DNA from: Stenocarpella maydis
Taxonomy: Eukaryota; Ascomycota; Sordariomycetes; Diaporthales; Diaporthaceae
Length of the DNA stretch: 64,000 bases
Direction: 5' to 3'
Assembly (NCBI GenBank): GCA_002270565.1
Contig: NQMI01000077.1
Coordinates: forward strand, 62,001 to 126,000
Part shown: one piece after another, positions 11,186 through 21,892 of the stretch
Layout: every line of letters starts with the position of its first letter
How positions within the stretch are numbered: the stretch's first letter is position 1
The notes under the pieces: model-generated
The model's input: the letters and a program-made list of their open reading frames with translations, nothing else
Databases searched by the model: none
What the model was told of the DNA's origin: nothing
Made by a program: the position numbers and the translations under genes

Positions 11186-13294
11186 TCAGGCGGGCGCCGC
11201 TCCGCCATTGTTTGTCCGAGCCCCAGACAACTCGACCGCTCGACGCAAGCTGCTGACCTCGTCTGCCAACTCGGCATTCTGCCTCTCGACTCTCGCGAGC
11301 CGCAGGCTCAGGTCTTTGGAATCCGCCTCCGCGGTCACGCGCCACTCGTGCTGGTCCTTGATCTTCTCCTCGAGCTGCTGTATGTAGGACCACAGCCCCT
11401 GCTCGCCCCGTGTGAACAGATTTGCGGAGCCATCGCCGCCGGTGACATGGTTGGAGGGCCCGGTTGGCATTCTCGCATGAGAGTGGTCGTGCGCCGCTGG
11501 TCCAGCAGGCGGATGTAGCTGGGCTTGAACTGTGTCAGTTCTGAGCCCGAGGCCGGCTGGTGGCTTTGCACCTGCTGACTTACCTTGCGGCGGAGGGAGC
11601 GGTGCTCCAGGAAGGGCCTCCCTGTCGGAAACACGCCGGGCATATGGTTGCTGCTGGTACTGGCCAGTGGAGCCCGGGGGATGCTGTCGGATTATGGCGT
11701 TTTGATCATGTACGGCAGGGCTAAGAGGCTTTGGGCTCTCGGTAATGCCTTTTGAATTTAACGTTAGCATTCTCACCGCTCGACGCTTGTAACAAGAGGG
11801 TTCCCAGAGTGACAGAGGAGCAAGTTTGGACATACTCGCAATACTGTTGACTAGGCTTGGTTGCGTTGTATTTGAGCCAGCGTTGATGGCGGCGCGCTCG
11901 CCGGCCGGAGGGTGCAATGCCCCCCGGTGGCCTGTTCTGGGCCCAACGGGAGGGTATGTGCGAGAATGTGGTGCCACGGTTGGTTCGGGGGAGCCGTTAG
12001 GAGGCTGCGCCTTCATTGCTGGCAGGCTAATACGCCGGTGGTCCCCGTCGGCCATGTCTACGTCGCCGTTGCCTTCGTAGAGCGGCATTGATGCATCGTC
12101 ACCCTCGTTCCGGTGCGCTCCGTCGTATTCGCCCTGGTCGCCATAACTCCCCACAGAGGCCCTGCGTCCCGCGCACCCGCCCGCCCCCTTGCTGTGGCGG
12201 GCCAACGCATCCCCACGCGCAAACTTGCGATCACATTTCGGACACACGTGGGGCTTCTCGCCAGTGTGAAGCTTCCCATGCCGTTTCAAGTCATGCAGAC
12301 GCCGGAACCTTAGGTTGCAGGTCTGGCACAGGTATGGCTTCTCCTGACTGTGCGTCAAGAGGTGGCTCTTCAGGTTATGGTGGCGTGTGAACTCGGTATC
12401 GCAGTACGGGCACTTGTGCTTCTTATTTGTTGTTGAGGCGGCTTGTCCGTTGTTTGGCAGGCTGTAGTGGCGCTCCGGCGCGGCTGGGGCGCCCATCTGG
12501 GCACTGGGCTGCAGGACTCCTGGGAAAGATAGCGAAGTCGGTGTCTTATCCTCCATTTGCGCTTCGGGCTGCGGCAGGACGAGAGGGCGCTCGCCCCGGG
12601 AATCGACCTCCATCGGCGCCGGGCTCAGGACGTGTTGGTTCCCGGCGGCGCCGGTAGGGCCCCCTGCGGCGCTCTGGGGGCTGATGTCTGTCCTCGCATC
12701 CGACACGTTGGGCTGTGGTATCGTGACGGGTCCACCGAGGGCCTTGGTGGCCTCGGCAGCGAGGGCCATCTCCTCCATGTTTGTTGGGCCGTCTTGCGGG
12801 CGACTTATGGCCATGTTTCCTCCCGACAGGAGCTCATTCAAAGTCCTGTGGTTGGGGTTCTCGCTCACGCCCGGCGGGTTGCGCCTCTTGTCCTCCTCCT
12901 TTCGGCGCCGCTCCTCCTCGAGCGCAGCGACGCCGGTCAGCTGGAGCGGCGCAGACACCTGCGCCGAGAGGCCAAGGCGGGCGACTTTGGCTGGCGAATA
13001 CTCGCGGGCCAGCCGCCTAGTGGCAGGAGAGGTGGGTGATGAGGGCGATTCGTCGCGCGGCCTCTTGAGGGTTGAATGAAGGGTATCGCCGACGCTGGGA
13101 TCTGGAGACGCTGTGGGGGTTAAGGCCGGGGCAGGTTGCCGCTGGTGTTCCTGGTGTTCCTGCTGCTGCGGGGGTGGTGGTGGTGGAGGTTGTGGTGGCG
13201 GCGGTGATGGTGATGCGACGGCGGCGGCGGCGGCGGCGGTGGCGGCGGCGATGGAAGGGAGTGCTGTCGCGATGGGCCCGTTTTCCATTGCCAT
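11186..13294 (-). CDS. C2H2 zinc-finger transcription factor with C-terminal coiled coil
   Basis: Preferred model: exons 13294-11836, 11748-11584 and 11529-11186, 655 aa. An Ala/Pro/Gln-rich N terminus is followed by three adjacent C2H2 fingers near residues 295-375: CPYC...HNLKSH, CQTC...HDLKRH and CPKC...DALARH, the last ending in the basic sequence KGAGGCAGRR. The C-terminal ~60 residues (WSYIQQLEEKIKDQ onward) form a strong Leu/Glu/Arg coiled coil that may dimerise. Both introns (87 and 54 bp) are multiples of three and free of stops, yet carry good signals: GTATGT...GCTAAC...AAAAG and GTAAGT...CTGAC...ACAG. Retention would add 29 and 18 residues without a frameshift. The frame is open upstream to 13573; I prefer MAMENG because the preceding residues look like untranslated leader. 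A nuclear DNA-binding role is inferred from the fingers; target genes cannot be told. Confidence 0.87.
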   Translation of the reverse strand: MAMENGPIATALPSIAAATAAAAAAVASPSPPPPQPPPPPPPQQQEHQEHQRQPAPALTPTASPDPSVGDTLHSTLKRPRDESPSSPTSPATRRLAREYSPAKVARLGLSAQVSAPLQLTGVAALEEERRRKEEDKRRNPPGVSENPNHRTLNELLSGGNMAISRPQDGPTNMEEMALAAEATKALGGPVTIPQPNVSDARTDISPQSAAGGPTGAAGNQHVLSPAPMEVDSRGERPLVLPQPEAQMEDKTPTSLSFPGVLQPSAQMGAPAAPERHYSLPNNGQAASTTNKKHKCPYCDTEFTRHHNLKSHLLTHSQEKPYLCQTCNLRFRRLHDLKRHGKLHTGEKPHVCPKCDRKFARGDALARHSKGAGGCAGRRASVGSYGDQGEYDGAHRNEGDDASMPLYEGNGDVDMADGDHRRISLPAMKAQPPNGSPEPTVAPHSRTYPPVGPRTGHRGALHPPAGERAAINAGSNTTQPSLVNSIASMSKLAPLSLWEPSCYKRRAVRMLTLNSKGITESPKPLSPAVHDQNAIIRQHPPGSTGQYQQQPYARRVSDREALPGAPLPPPQGKSAGAKPPAGLGLRTDTVQAQLHPPAGPAAHDHSHARMPTGPSNHVTGGDGSANLFTRGEQGLWSYIQQLEEKIKDQHEWRVTAEADSKDLSLRLARVERQNAELADEVSSLRRAVELSGARTNNGGAAPA

Positions 13295-16061
13295 GGGGCA
13301 GTATTCAGGCACGTCTTTGGGCGAAGAGGTGCGATGACAAGGTGGAGACGGTAGGAGTATTGACAGGGCGCACCCAGCGTTGGCGTCTACCGCGAGTGGT
13401 TGCGCATGGGCTTGGGCATATCTGACAAGGCTGGCGCGGAAGCGAAGCGAGCGAAGGTGGAAGCGGCGCCGGGACGGTTGAGGTTGGAAGTGACGGAATA
13501 GCGAGGCGCTGAGTGTGGCGTGGGCGCGACTCACTCCGGGGATCGTGGCGCGAGCTCTGCCCAGGTAGTCCAAGGCAGTCTGGGTATGGACGACCAGAGA
13601 AACCGGGGCTGAGTGCGAGAAGACCGGGGCTCGTGTTGGTGGGAACGCGGATGCGGCTCCGTAGTACTCTTTCTTTTCTCCCCCTCCCTCTGTCTCTCCC
13701 TTGTATGAGACAGACAGTGGGCCGCGTACAGTATGGATTGAGCAACTGTGCTCGGGTGATTAGCTGCGTAATGATAACCTTGAGGAGGTCGAAGGTGGCC
13801 GAGCGCAAGAGGAGGTCCCGCTGTGCCGGGTCGCAGTGGGCTGGGCTGGGCTGGGCTGGGCTGCTTGAATTGTTTCCAATGCGAGGTGGCGTTGCTGATG
13901 AGGTGCAGTCGAAGGTGATAGAAATCCACGACACGAAGGAGACGGCGATGAGATGACTGGCTGCACGAGAGAAAAGGGCTCCGTTGCTATTCTGACAGTT
14001 TTCTTCTAGTGCGAGTTGAGCTCTCTCTCGCGCGCATGTGTGCTGTGTATGGATGTCGCGGTGAAAGGTCAAGCCTTAGACAAGAAGGCGTGCAAAGTTT
14101 CAATGCCAGAGCCGTCCCAGAGGCAAAAAGCTGACCGACCCTTGGAGGGCCAAGGATACAGACAATACTAGCCTGCTAAGGTAAGGTAGAACACATGGGA
14201 GGCGGCTGTAGGTCCTGGTCGGGACGGAGAGCAGACGCCGTGGACCTTGGGCCTGGGACCTGGGACCTGGGACCTGGGCGAGGAAGGGAAGGCGGTGCAG
14301 GCCCAGGTGGCCGGGACGGGGTGGACGGGGTGGCAGGAAGCTACGGTAGGTACCTGCCGAGGTGCTGGATGGGTGCACAGCCCATGTATGGAGCACTTAC
14401 TATGCGATGCATGCGTATACATAGTAGGTAAGTACCTAGGTATGTATGTACATGGGTTACACCAGCCCAGGCTGGTATACATATGGTCAGCTCAGCTCAG
14501 CTCGCCCCAGAAAAGGAGCACAATCATTATCAACCCATCACCACACTTGACAACATTACACTACCTAGATACCTAGGTATACTTTTTATAGTAATTTCTC
14601 AAGAGCCTGGAGACTAGGTATAGTAATAACTGAGGCCCTCTCTGAGTTATCAGGTCTTCCGTAGTCTGATATATATTTATAAATCTGCTGTTGTATATAG
14701 CTATCTCACGCGACTTGTATATCGGGGAGTGGTTTGTGAGTGTCACTCATTTATTGCATCCGGCTGGTCAGCCACCCAGGCTGGGTGGTCGGTCAGGAGG
14801 AGGATGGGGGAGGGGGGGTTCAGGGAACGGCGGCGGGATCAACGCTGATAGCGGCAGCAGTTTGTGTGGAGAGAGGCGACAAAATGACGAGCACCCGCCC
14901 CGAGATATGTCGCTGACTGGCAGGCCGGGCTGGACAGCCCTGATAGCCCAGTCTGCCAGACTAGCCTGCCAGGCTGCATGGGCTCCATTCGGCTCTGTGT
15001 GTGCCTGGGATCTTCTAGTCATCTGTACACTACGCATCTATTATCCCTCGCTCTATAGAAAACAGTTCATACATACATGCTAACATACATGGATGCATCC
15101 CTATCCACCTGGTGTACCTCCAGCCATGTACCTCCTCGAGTGTGCGCACACACAGACACACAGGAAGCCCACGTCCTTGGCATGGCGCCTGGGCTGGGAT
15201 GGGTCGCGTCTTGTCCGTCTGGGTTTGGCCATGACAGAGAAGCATCATCATCATCGGCATCGAGCGCAATCTGACAAGACGGTAACATGTTGTGTTCTCC
15301 AGGCCAACGAAGGGAAAGAACCCCTCCCCGCAATGGGCGCTAGGCCGTGTCAGGCTTCCTCAAGAGGGCCAACTGCTCCGACCCTGTCGTCTTCTGTCCG
15401 AAAGGAGCAGGGACTTGCCCATGGGAGCACCTGCCAAGCCACGTCCCAGGTCATATTCGGCAAGCCTGGCACGCCTGGCCAGCCCACCCCTACCTTTTTC
15501 TGTCCTTACTAACCACCGTCTTGACACCCATGGAGGAGGTACACTTACTATGTACCTACCTAGGTAGGTGCCTAGGTAGGTAGCCAAGACCGGTTACCTG
15601 CCGAGGTACTCTATTGCCGTCTACCCTGTCTGACTGGGTTTTAGTCGTTGCTGCTTGACTTGACATGGCGTGCCGTCAACATCCTCAACCCCAGCCAGCA
15701 TCATCAGCTGGCATCAGCATGGACCCCACGGATGCGTCGGCCTCGGAGACGCTGCAACATGGTGGCTGGAGTGGCTGTGTTGTTTGGTGGCCCACTGTCC
15801 AGCTGCTCCCTCAGCAACGCCATGTGGCCGTCCAGCGATGCAAGCACCCAGTCACATAGTCTGCTGGCCACCTAGGCAACTATAATGGGCCAGCTAATCC
15901 CATGAGCAGACATGTGGCCCATGTGTGGCTTCCGTCTCGACAGGCTGGACGGCTCAGGTTGCAGCATCGTCTACTGTGGTATATGGTATATGGTGTATGG
16001 CATATGGCATAGGGCATACTCCGTACTGATTGGTATGCTCGGACCCCCCCCCACTGACTAG
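13295..16061. other. Upstream region of the zinc-finger gene and downstream flank of the GH53 relic
   Basis: The part next to 13294 is probably a long 5' leader: upstream ATGs and an open frame in the same direction run to about 14070. The rest has no supported gene. It contains repeated GGTAGGTACCTAGG-type motifs (14340-14460, 15540-15600), a CTGGGACCTGGGACC tandem (about 14245-14280) and AGCTC repeats near 14485-14505. Such motifs are common in sordariomycete spacers. Confidence 0.55.
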
Positions 16062-17111
16062 CTACAGCTTGTAAAACGTCGACAAGCTCGGTAGGGCCTC
16101 GCCCGACGTGGCCAACATGGTGCGGTACTCGCTCGACTCCCACCACCTCGCCAACCTTGTCCGGCCACATGGGCTGGCGAGGGCGAGAACGGGTACTCGG
16201 GGCTGGTGCACGACGTCGCCCACCATGATGCCCTTGCCCCACTTCTTGACCGCGTTGCTGAGCGACGTCTCGAGGCTCGCCAGCGTGTCCTTCGGGTTGG
16301 ACAAGGGGCAGTAGGATACTCCCATTCATGTCGAAATCCGAAGTCTCGAGCTCGCCTGCCCCAAGGATGCCCAAGTAGTACCACTCCACTGTGTCCCTGT
16401 CCCAGCCGCTGGCGATATGGGTCATGATCCGGAGTGCCGTCTCCAGGTTCGAGTCCTTGATCCCCCATGCGGCGCTGTGAAGGAGCGAGCCAGTGCTGCC
16501 GGAAGAAGTCTCATCGCCGTACTTGCCGGTTGGGAAGAGCAGTCCAATTCCGACTGTGTGCTGGTCTCTCATCAGCGCCATGTCCAAAGGATATGGTTGA
16601 GACTCGAGAAGCCTTGGGATGTGTCGGGAGCTGGTGCTTGTTAGAGATACTTAGTCTCGTTCCCGATGGAGTTAATCTTTTGGCATGATGCCCGCCCAGG
16701 AAAACTGGTTGGGCAAGTCGTTGGTATGGCTATAAGTCAGCAAGCTGAACGGGCTGGGGCTCAAGGCTCATACAGGTCAGGTCATCCAGGGTCTGTAGGC
16801 CATCCCGAGGCAATGTCCTGGTTACCGGTGCCCCCCAACGTGTCGCTGAAATGCACGTCAAGCTACACGCCCAGCCCTGCAGCATCTGCCCTCTTCGCGA
16901 GGGCGAGATTGTGCTCGAGGTTGTAGTTGCCATCGGATAGGTTGACCCAAATTCTCTGGCAGACGGTGCTGACACCCGAAGATGACAGTATCTTCTCGAG
17001 AGACTCTCTGGTTCCGCTCGCCGTGGACCAAGACTCGCCCGAGTCCTGCTCGGCTGTGTCCGACGACCAATCCACGCCTTGATAGGTGAGGGCTACCGAG
17101 GCGGCGGTCAT
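16062..17111 (-). pseudogene. Decayed GH53 arabinogalactan endo-beta-1,4-galactanase
   Basis: Translated pieces in several frames align in order with fungal GH53 galactanases, secreted enzymes that cut beta-1,4-galactan side chains of pectin. 17111-16863 gives MTAASVALTYQGVDWSS through SDGNYNLEHNLALAKR and ends at an in-frame TAG just after AGLGV. HFSD...NQDIASGWPTD follows, then SIGNE with the acid/base Glu at 16670-16656 after a frameshift. 16590-16330 gives LLFPTGKYG through LLHSAAWGIKD to SDFDM. After another frameshift, 16325-16062 runs to SLSTFYKL and a stop. At the place where the family's nucleophile Glu sits the residues are GDVVH, and the aromatic FYWEP region near the end is missing. 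The signal peptide is also reduced. Decay is by indels and nonsense changes, not mass C-to-T change, so this looks like relaxed selection and not RIP. Function is almost certainly lost. Confidence 0.85.
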
Positions 17112-18299
17112 GAACGGTAGGTAACGAGCGAGGATACCGTTTTCAGTACACGAGCGACGGTGGCAAGCATAGTATCAGCGACAAGAATATATATGCATTG
17201 GCATCAAAGAAGGAGAAACAATCAACCCTTTACAACTATCAAGTAGCCCTCGCCCTGCGCCAGCCTGGCAGCCGGCTCTCTCTCACTTTTCAAACAGCTT
17301 CAAACAGCAGTCCCCCAAGACCCCTTTCCAACGTCCGGGAGCGACCATCCAAGGATATGGACCTGGTGCCCGCGCCATCCGACCCCATCGCTGATCCCAT
17401 GTGTATCATTCAACCCATCCTGCCGCGACGGGCGCGTGGCAGAAACAGGAGTTTCGTCGTTGGCCAAACGAAAGAGACCCTTCAATCTATCCCAGATGGA
17501 ACCCAGACCAGCCTACGTCTGCGACAAGCCCAACCTCGCTGCCATGAGCGGAGGGCGTGGTGTTTCTCTTTGTCTCTGCTTCGCACTGGTGCGGTCCTGG
17601 CCTCCGAACTTACTGTATATCTCCTACCCCGGATCCCCGTCAATATAGGGCTCTGCTGGCGCCGGGACACCTGTGCCGCATGTCCGTGTAATTGACGGTA
17701 CCTTCCGATGTCATAAACAAAGGGCCTTGCGTCTGCTCTCGACTGTTCCGCTGAACAGACACACGGCATGTGGAAACAAAGTCCATCCATGTGCGAGGTC
17801 GCAAGGCGAGCACGGTGAGCTAGCTGCCTTGACCGGCAGCGTGGTGCTGCAGTCTGCACAACTGACGCTCGCAATCAGGGAGGCCCATCTCACAGTCGCG
17901 TCCCTCGCGTCCTACCGGTTTCAAATATTCAGCTTCGTGTGTAGCAGCTGCAGTTTGACCACCGCCGGGCCGGCATCTCGTCACATTGCATGTAACGTAG
18001 GAGAGAGGGGAGCGGTGGGCTGGGGGAGAACTTGCATGAAGAGAGGACCGACTCGATTCCATCATTCCTGAGCCCAGCGATATCCAGACTTCTGTCGCTA
18101 ACCTGACCCACGACGCCTGACTCCTTGCCTGCGTTACAAACACTTTCCCTGTATGCGCCGTCCCGGACATATGCCTTGCTACGCCATCCGCCCCGAACCT
18201 GAAACCAGCCCTATGCGAAACCCGGACTCAACAACCAGAATCCAGAATTGAGTATGTCCTTCTACAGCACGGCCCTGACCTCAATGGCCTGTTGGCGAC
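17112..18299. other. Intergenic region
   Basis: No gene is supported. Open frames of 60-165 codons lie on both strands but are antisense shadows of each other, with no recognisable domain or splice structure. The left end is the upstream flank of the decayed galactanase; the right end is the 3' flank of the F-box-like gene. Confidence 0.55.
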
Positions 18300-19733
18300 T
18301 CACTCGACAGGCGGGTACACGATATTGCTGTACCCGGGCCAGTTCTTGCAGTCGATTTCCTCGCCGATCATGCGATGCGCCTCCGCAGTGACTCTCAAGG
18401 GGCCGAGGGCTTCTTGGTCTTCGTCGACAAAGAGGGGATCCTCGCGCTGCATTTTCTCGAGAAGTCGCTGTCTCATCTCCTGGTGAAGACCCGAAGACAG
18501 CCCGCGGTTCTGGTGCTTTCCGATCTCGAAGCCCATGATCTCCTCGCTAGTCTGCCTGAGGGATTTCTTGGCGAACGCGTCCATGGAGCCTACGCCGCGG
18601 ACGAATGCCCACAGAACAAATGAACCCTTGCGCAGTAGCTCTTCCTTAAAGGCTACCACTTTGTAGTGGGTTCCCGCAGGGTCAGACTCGTACATGTTCG
18701 CGTAGTACCTGTTAATTGTCAGCAAGATATACTTTTTGTATCGCCAGCGAGATGGCAGTCGAAGCGGTGCCATCATGCGTGAATATCCCACCCCCCCCCN
18801 NNNNNNCCCCAAACCCAACCCAACCCAAGGGCTCCCTGGAAATGCCCCCGATGGAGGATTGTTTGGGAAACACTTACCGCATGCAGCCCTTCATTGCGCC
18901 GTCGCCCAGGGTGAGGAGCCAAGCAATATCGATCGTCGACAGCCCGCGGATCATCTCGAATTGGAGGTCTCGGTGGACCATGATGGCCGCGCGCTGGGCC
19001 TCGGCCTCTGCGTCGTGTTGCAGCATGACGGCATCCTCGAATGCCTCGATCTTATCAAGGTCGTTCTGAGTAGTGGCACCACCAACACGATCACCGCCAA
19101 CTTGCAACGAGGACAGCCGCCTGGTGATCTGGTTCTGAACATGGAGGACTTCTGGGCGGGTCTCGAGGTCTGCGAGCCGGTCTATCTGGTACAGGCTGCG
19201 CTTGAGTCCAGCCTTGAATCTCAAGAATGAATCAAGAGTCAGGCCTAGCTTCTTGCGGTCATCGGTGAGGAGGAAGCCGCTGTTATCAAGAATGGACACC
19301 ATCCGTCGCTCGCGCAAGTCCATCTCCTGGATGGTTGCAAAGGAGAACTTCTCCGGGATGCGGCATCGCCTCTCATCCTCAGAGGACAGGACCTCACCCA
19401 AGGGTGGTAGCAGGAACTTCTGGAGTGCGGCGGCGGCGATACTGCGCTCTTTGTCTGCAATCAGGGCGTTCATGTACTGCTCCAACATTAGCATAGGTCC
19501 TCAGTCAGAAAGACGAAGCAACGAAGACGAGGGATGGCCATGTCCCGAGATGGGTCTCTTAGGCCAAGCGTGGGATTGATGTCGCGCCTACTCCAGACTG
19601 GCGTGACAGGAGCGTGTATCAGGGGCGGGGTCCAGCTTACCCTGCTGGTCTGCATCAGCCTCCTCAGCGTCGCTCGGTCGCAGTGATCAGCGATGTCGAG
19701 GATGAGCTCCGGGCTGACTCGGTAGCCCTTCAT
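18300..19733 (-). CDS. F-box-like protein of unknown function
   Basis: Three exons: 19733-19641, 19476-18878 and 18708-18300, 366 aa. Intron 1 (164 bp) is GTAAGC...GCTAAT...CAG; intron 2 (169 bp) is GTAAGT...CTGAC...CAG and contains a C run and seven N. The first exon reads MKGYRVSPELILDIADHCD...LMQTSR, the helix pattern of fungal F-box N termini, which recruit Skp1 in SCF ubiquitin ligases. The remainder (YMNALIADKERS onward) is hydrophilic, largely helical by residue pattern, and has no signal peptide or membrane segment. I recognise no substrate-binding repeat, so the client of any SCF complex is unknown. The F-box call rests on the N-terminal ~30 residues only. Confidence 0.75.
18800..18806. 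other. Run of 7 N inside intron 2 of the F-box-like gene
   Basis: The unresolved bases follow a C homopolymer in the predicted intron, so the coding sequence is not affected. The true length of the homopolymer is unknown. Confidence 0.95.
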
Positions 19734-21028
19734 GGTGAGGAGTGACTGCGACTGCTAAGATAATCACGAGAGTGATGCAGTATAGCAATGTGGTGGTCGC
19801 AAGACGGTCGATCTATGTGTGTTTGCACCGGCTAAAGTTGAGGGACGAATTCATAAAATCCAGAAGAGGGCGACCGTTGAGCCTTTATGGTGCGGCGCGA
19901 CCGCAACTGAATCTTTGTAGGTGGCGGCACAGAGGACATGAAGGTGTTCATGTCAAGATCCGGTTTAAGAACCTTGATGGTCACTCACGGCTTCTAGTGA
20001 CGCAGTCGCTCCATTCAGTCAATGGGTTGCAATAGCCCTTGTTTTTTGGCCGCTGTGGGCCGGTGAATGGAAGGAAGACCCAGGACAATTGTCTTGTCAT
20101 GAGACTGGGCTGTAGCAGCTTTTCACTTGCATTCAGACTTGCTTGTCTGATAGGCCCACAATACTCTTCACACCAGAGACAATAGGGAAAGCGTTAAGGT
20201 CCGGAGTCGTCACCCGAGTCAACGCTTCTGCCGCGGAGTGAAGTTTGGCTGTTAGGTTCCATGAGGAGGACCCAAAGAAAAACCGAAAAGGGGACAATCC
20301 ACAAATCAATTGTCAAGCTCGGCTCCGGAATCTCGCCTGGAGGAGGAGAGGCCAGAACGTGAACTCTATTCAACCCTTTTCGGGCAGCTCTCGCAAAACA
20401 CCTGACAAGGCCCGGAGCGCCCCGCTGGACGAATTGCGGAAAATGTTCATATTATTGTTGACGCTTTTTTTTCCTTCCTCTCTTTTTTAAGGTAGGCTTT
20501 GCCTGTCGCGCAAGCCAAATCCTTTTTTTTTTTTTTGAGACGTAGATAGCGTACAATTGTACCGCCGGCCCTGGGACGCAGTCGGTCGCTGCACCTATTC
20601 AGAAACAGCCCATCGGCCAACTAATCGAGCTCCTGTGCGACTGGTGCCTATTCGGTCCTTTCTTTCTGGCCTGGCCATAGTACCAGTCGGTTGGCATGGA
20701 TGATTGGTGTCGGATGCAGATATTAGGGTAATATTTCGCTGAAGGATCCGGGAGCGTTTATGGCGTGGTCGCTATTTTCCAACTGAACTTCTCGCTGTGT
20801 CGAATGCTGGAAAAAAAATATATCGAACACCCCAGTGCCCATTATGCCAGCCCTCGCGGCACTCCATCCCTCCTGTGCAGAAGAGGGCTGGTACGCAAAG
20901 AGCTACGCCTCTGTGGCCGGATATCTGGTGGTATCCTATGCAGTCGGACGCCCGGTAGGTCGGCTCTGGTCTAAGAATATCTCATGCGAGCCCGGCCCTG
21001 CTTGTCTTCTCAGAGTAAGGAGGGGAGG
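19734..21028. other. Intergenic region with T tracts
   Basis: The upstream flank of the F-box-like gene and the 3' flank of the glutaredoxin gene. T tracts lie near 20465-20490 and 20523-20536. I see no supported coding sequence. Confidence 0.6.
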
Positions 21029-21892
21029 CTATGTTTGCTTTCCATTTCTCTCCTTGACCTCGACCGTCTTGCCGCCCACGCTCCCGAGTGATCGAATCTT
21101 GTCGACTAGTTCGCCGCGGTTGTCTAATTCCACGATGTCGTCGGCGCCGCCAATGCTCTTGCCGTTGATCATGATGTTTGGCACGGTACTCCGGCCGGTC
21201 ATCTTTGCTAACCTGTCCTGTATTTGTCTGCCGAGCTGATGCACGTCCAGCTCGACAACGTAGGGCTCGGGTGTGATGGAGTACTTGTCGAGCATAAGGG
21301 CCTTTGCCCTCTTGGAGAATTGGCAATACGTCTTGGAGAAGATAATGACTATGGGCAAGTGTCAGTATTTCCTTCTTCCTTTTGGTACGGGCTGCGCTGC
21401 GCTGGGATTCCGCGGGCTCATACCGGGGGATTTTTTGAGTATGTCGTTGATAGTAGTCTCGACCTCATGGTCCTCATCGGTTTCCTTCTCTGTGACCTGG
21501 TTGCCGGCCTTGTCCTTGGACTTGTCCTGTCCGGCAGCTGAATTGCCCACGCCGATGACCTTGGCGGGCGCATCAGGCCTGGGCGCCTTCGCGTTGGCCG
21601 AGTCTTTTGCTTTCTGCTCAGCAGCCTTGAGCCTGTCTGACATTTCCTTGGCCAGTTGGGCATCGTCATCCTGGCCATCGCTCCTGCCCTTGGAGTCCAG
21701 GACCGACTGTTGTTGCTTCTTCTGATCGCCGCGTGCTCGCTCCAGCTCACTCCTGGTTCGTTCGTAGAAGTCGCCGAAAGTCCTGGTGTCTGGGCTCTGC
21801 GACGACCGCAGCTGCGAGGTGTAGACCATGGTCATGACCACGATGGCGATGACGCCCACGAGGAGCAGGCGCATCCGCCGTGCCGAAGGCAT
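21029..21892 (-). CDS. Membrane-anchored monothiol glutaredoxin, Grx6/Grx7 type
   Basis: Two exons: 21892-21424 and 21348-21029; intron 75 bp, GTATGA...CTGAC...TAG; 262 aa. Residues ~7-25 are a single hydrophobic signal anchor (LLLVGVIAIVVMTM). A charged Lys/Glu/Gln-rich stalk of about 120 residues follows, then a glutaredoxin domain beginning VIIFSKTYCQFSKRAK. The active site is CQFS, with one Cys and a Ser in the fourth position, so it is of the monothiol class. STVPNIMINGKSIGG carries the conserved cis-Pro and the GG glutathione-binding loop. Anchor plus monothiol site match the yeast Grx6/7 pair of the early secretory pathway, which handle glutathione mixed disulfides in the ER/Golgi lumen. 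The exon junction falls at the start of the fold. The frame is intact. Confidence 0.92.

Noticed and set aside
13305..14072. 255-codon minus-strand frame upstream of the zinc-finger gene
   Set aside because: Leader-like sequence, rich in Ser, Arg and Pro without motifs. It overlaps the start region of the zinc-finger gene in another frame and is better explained as 5' UTR.
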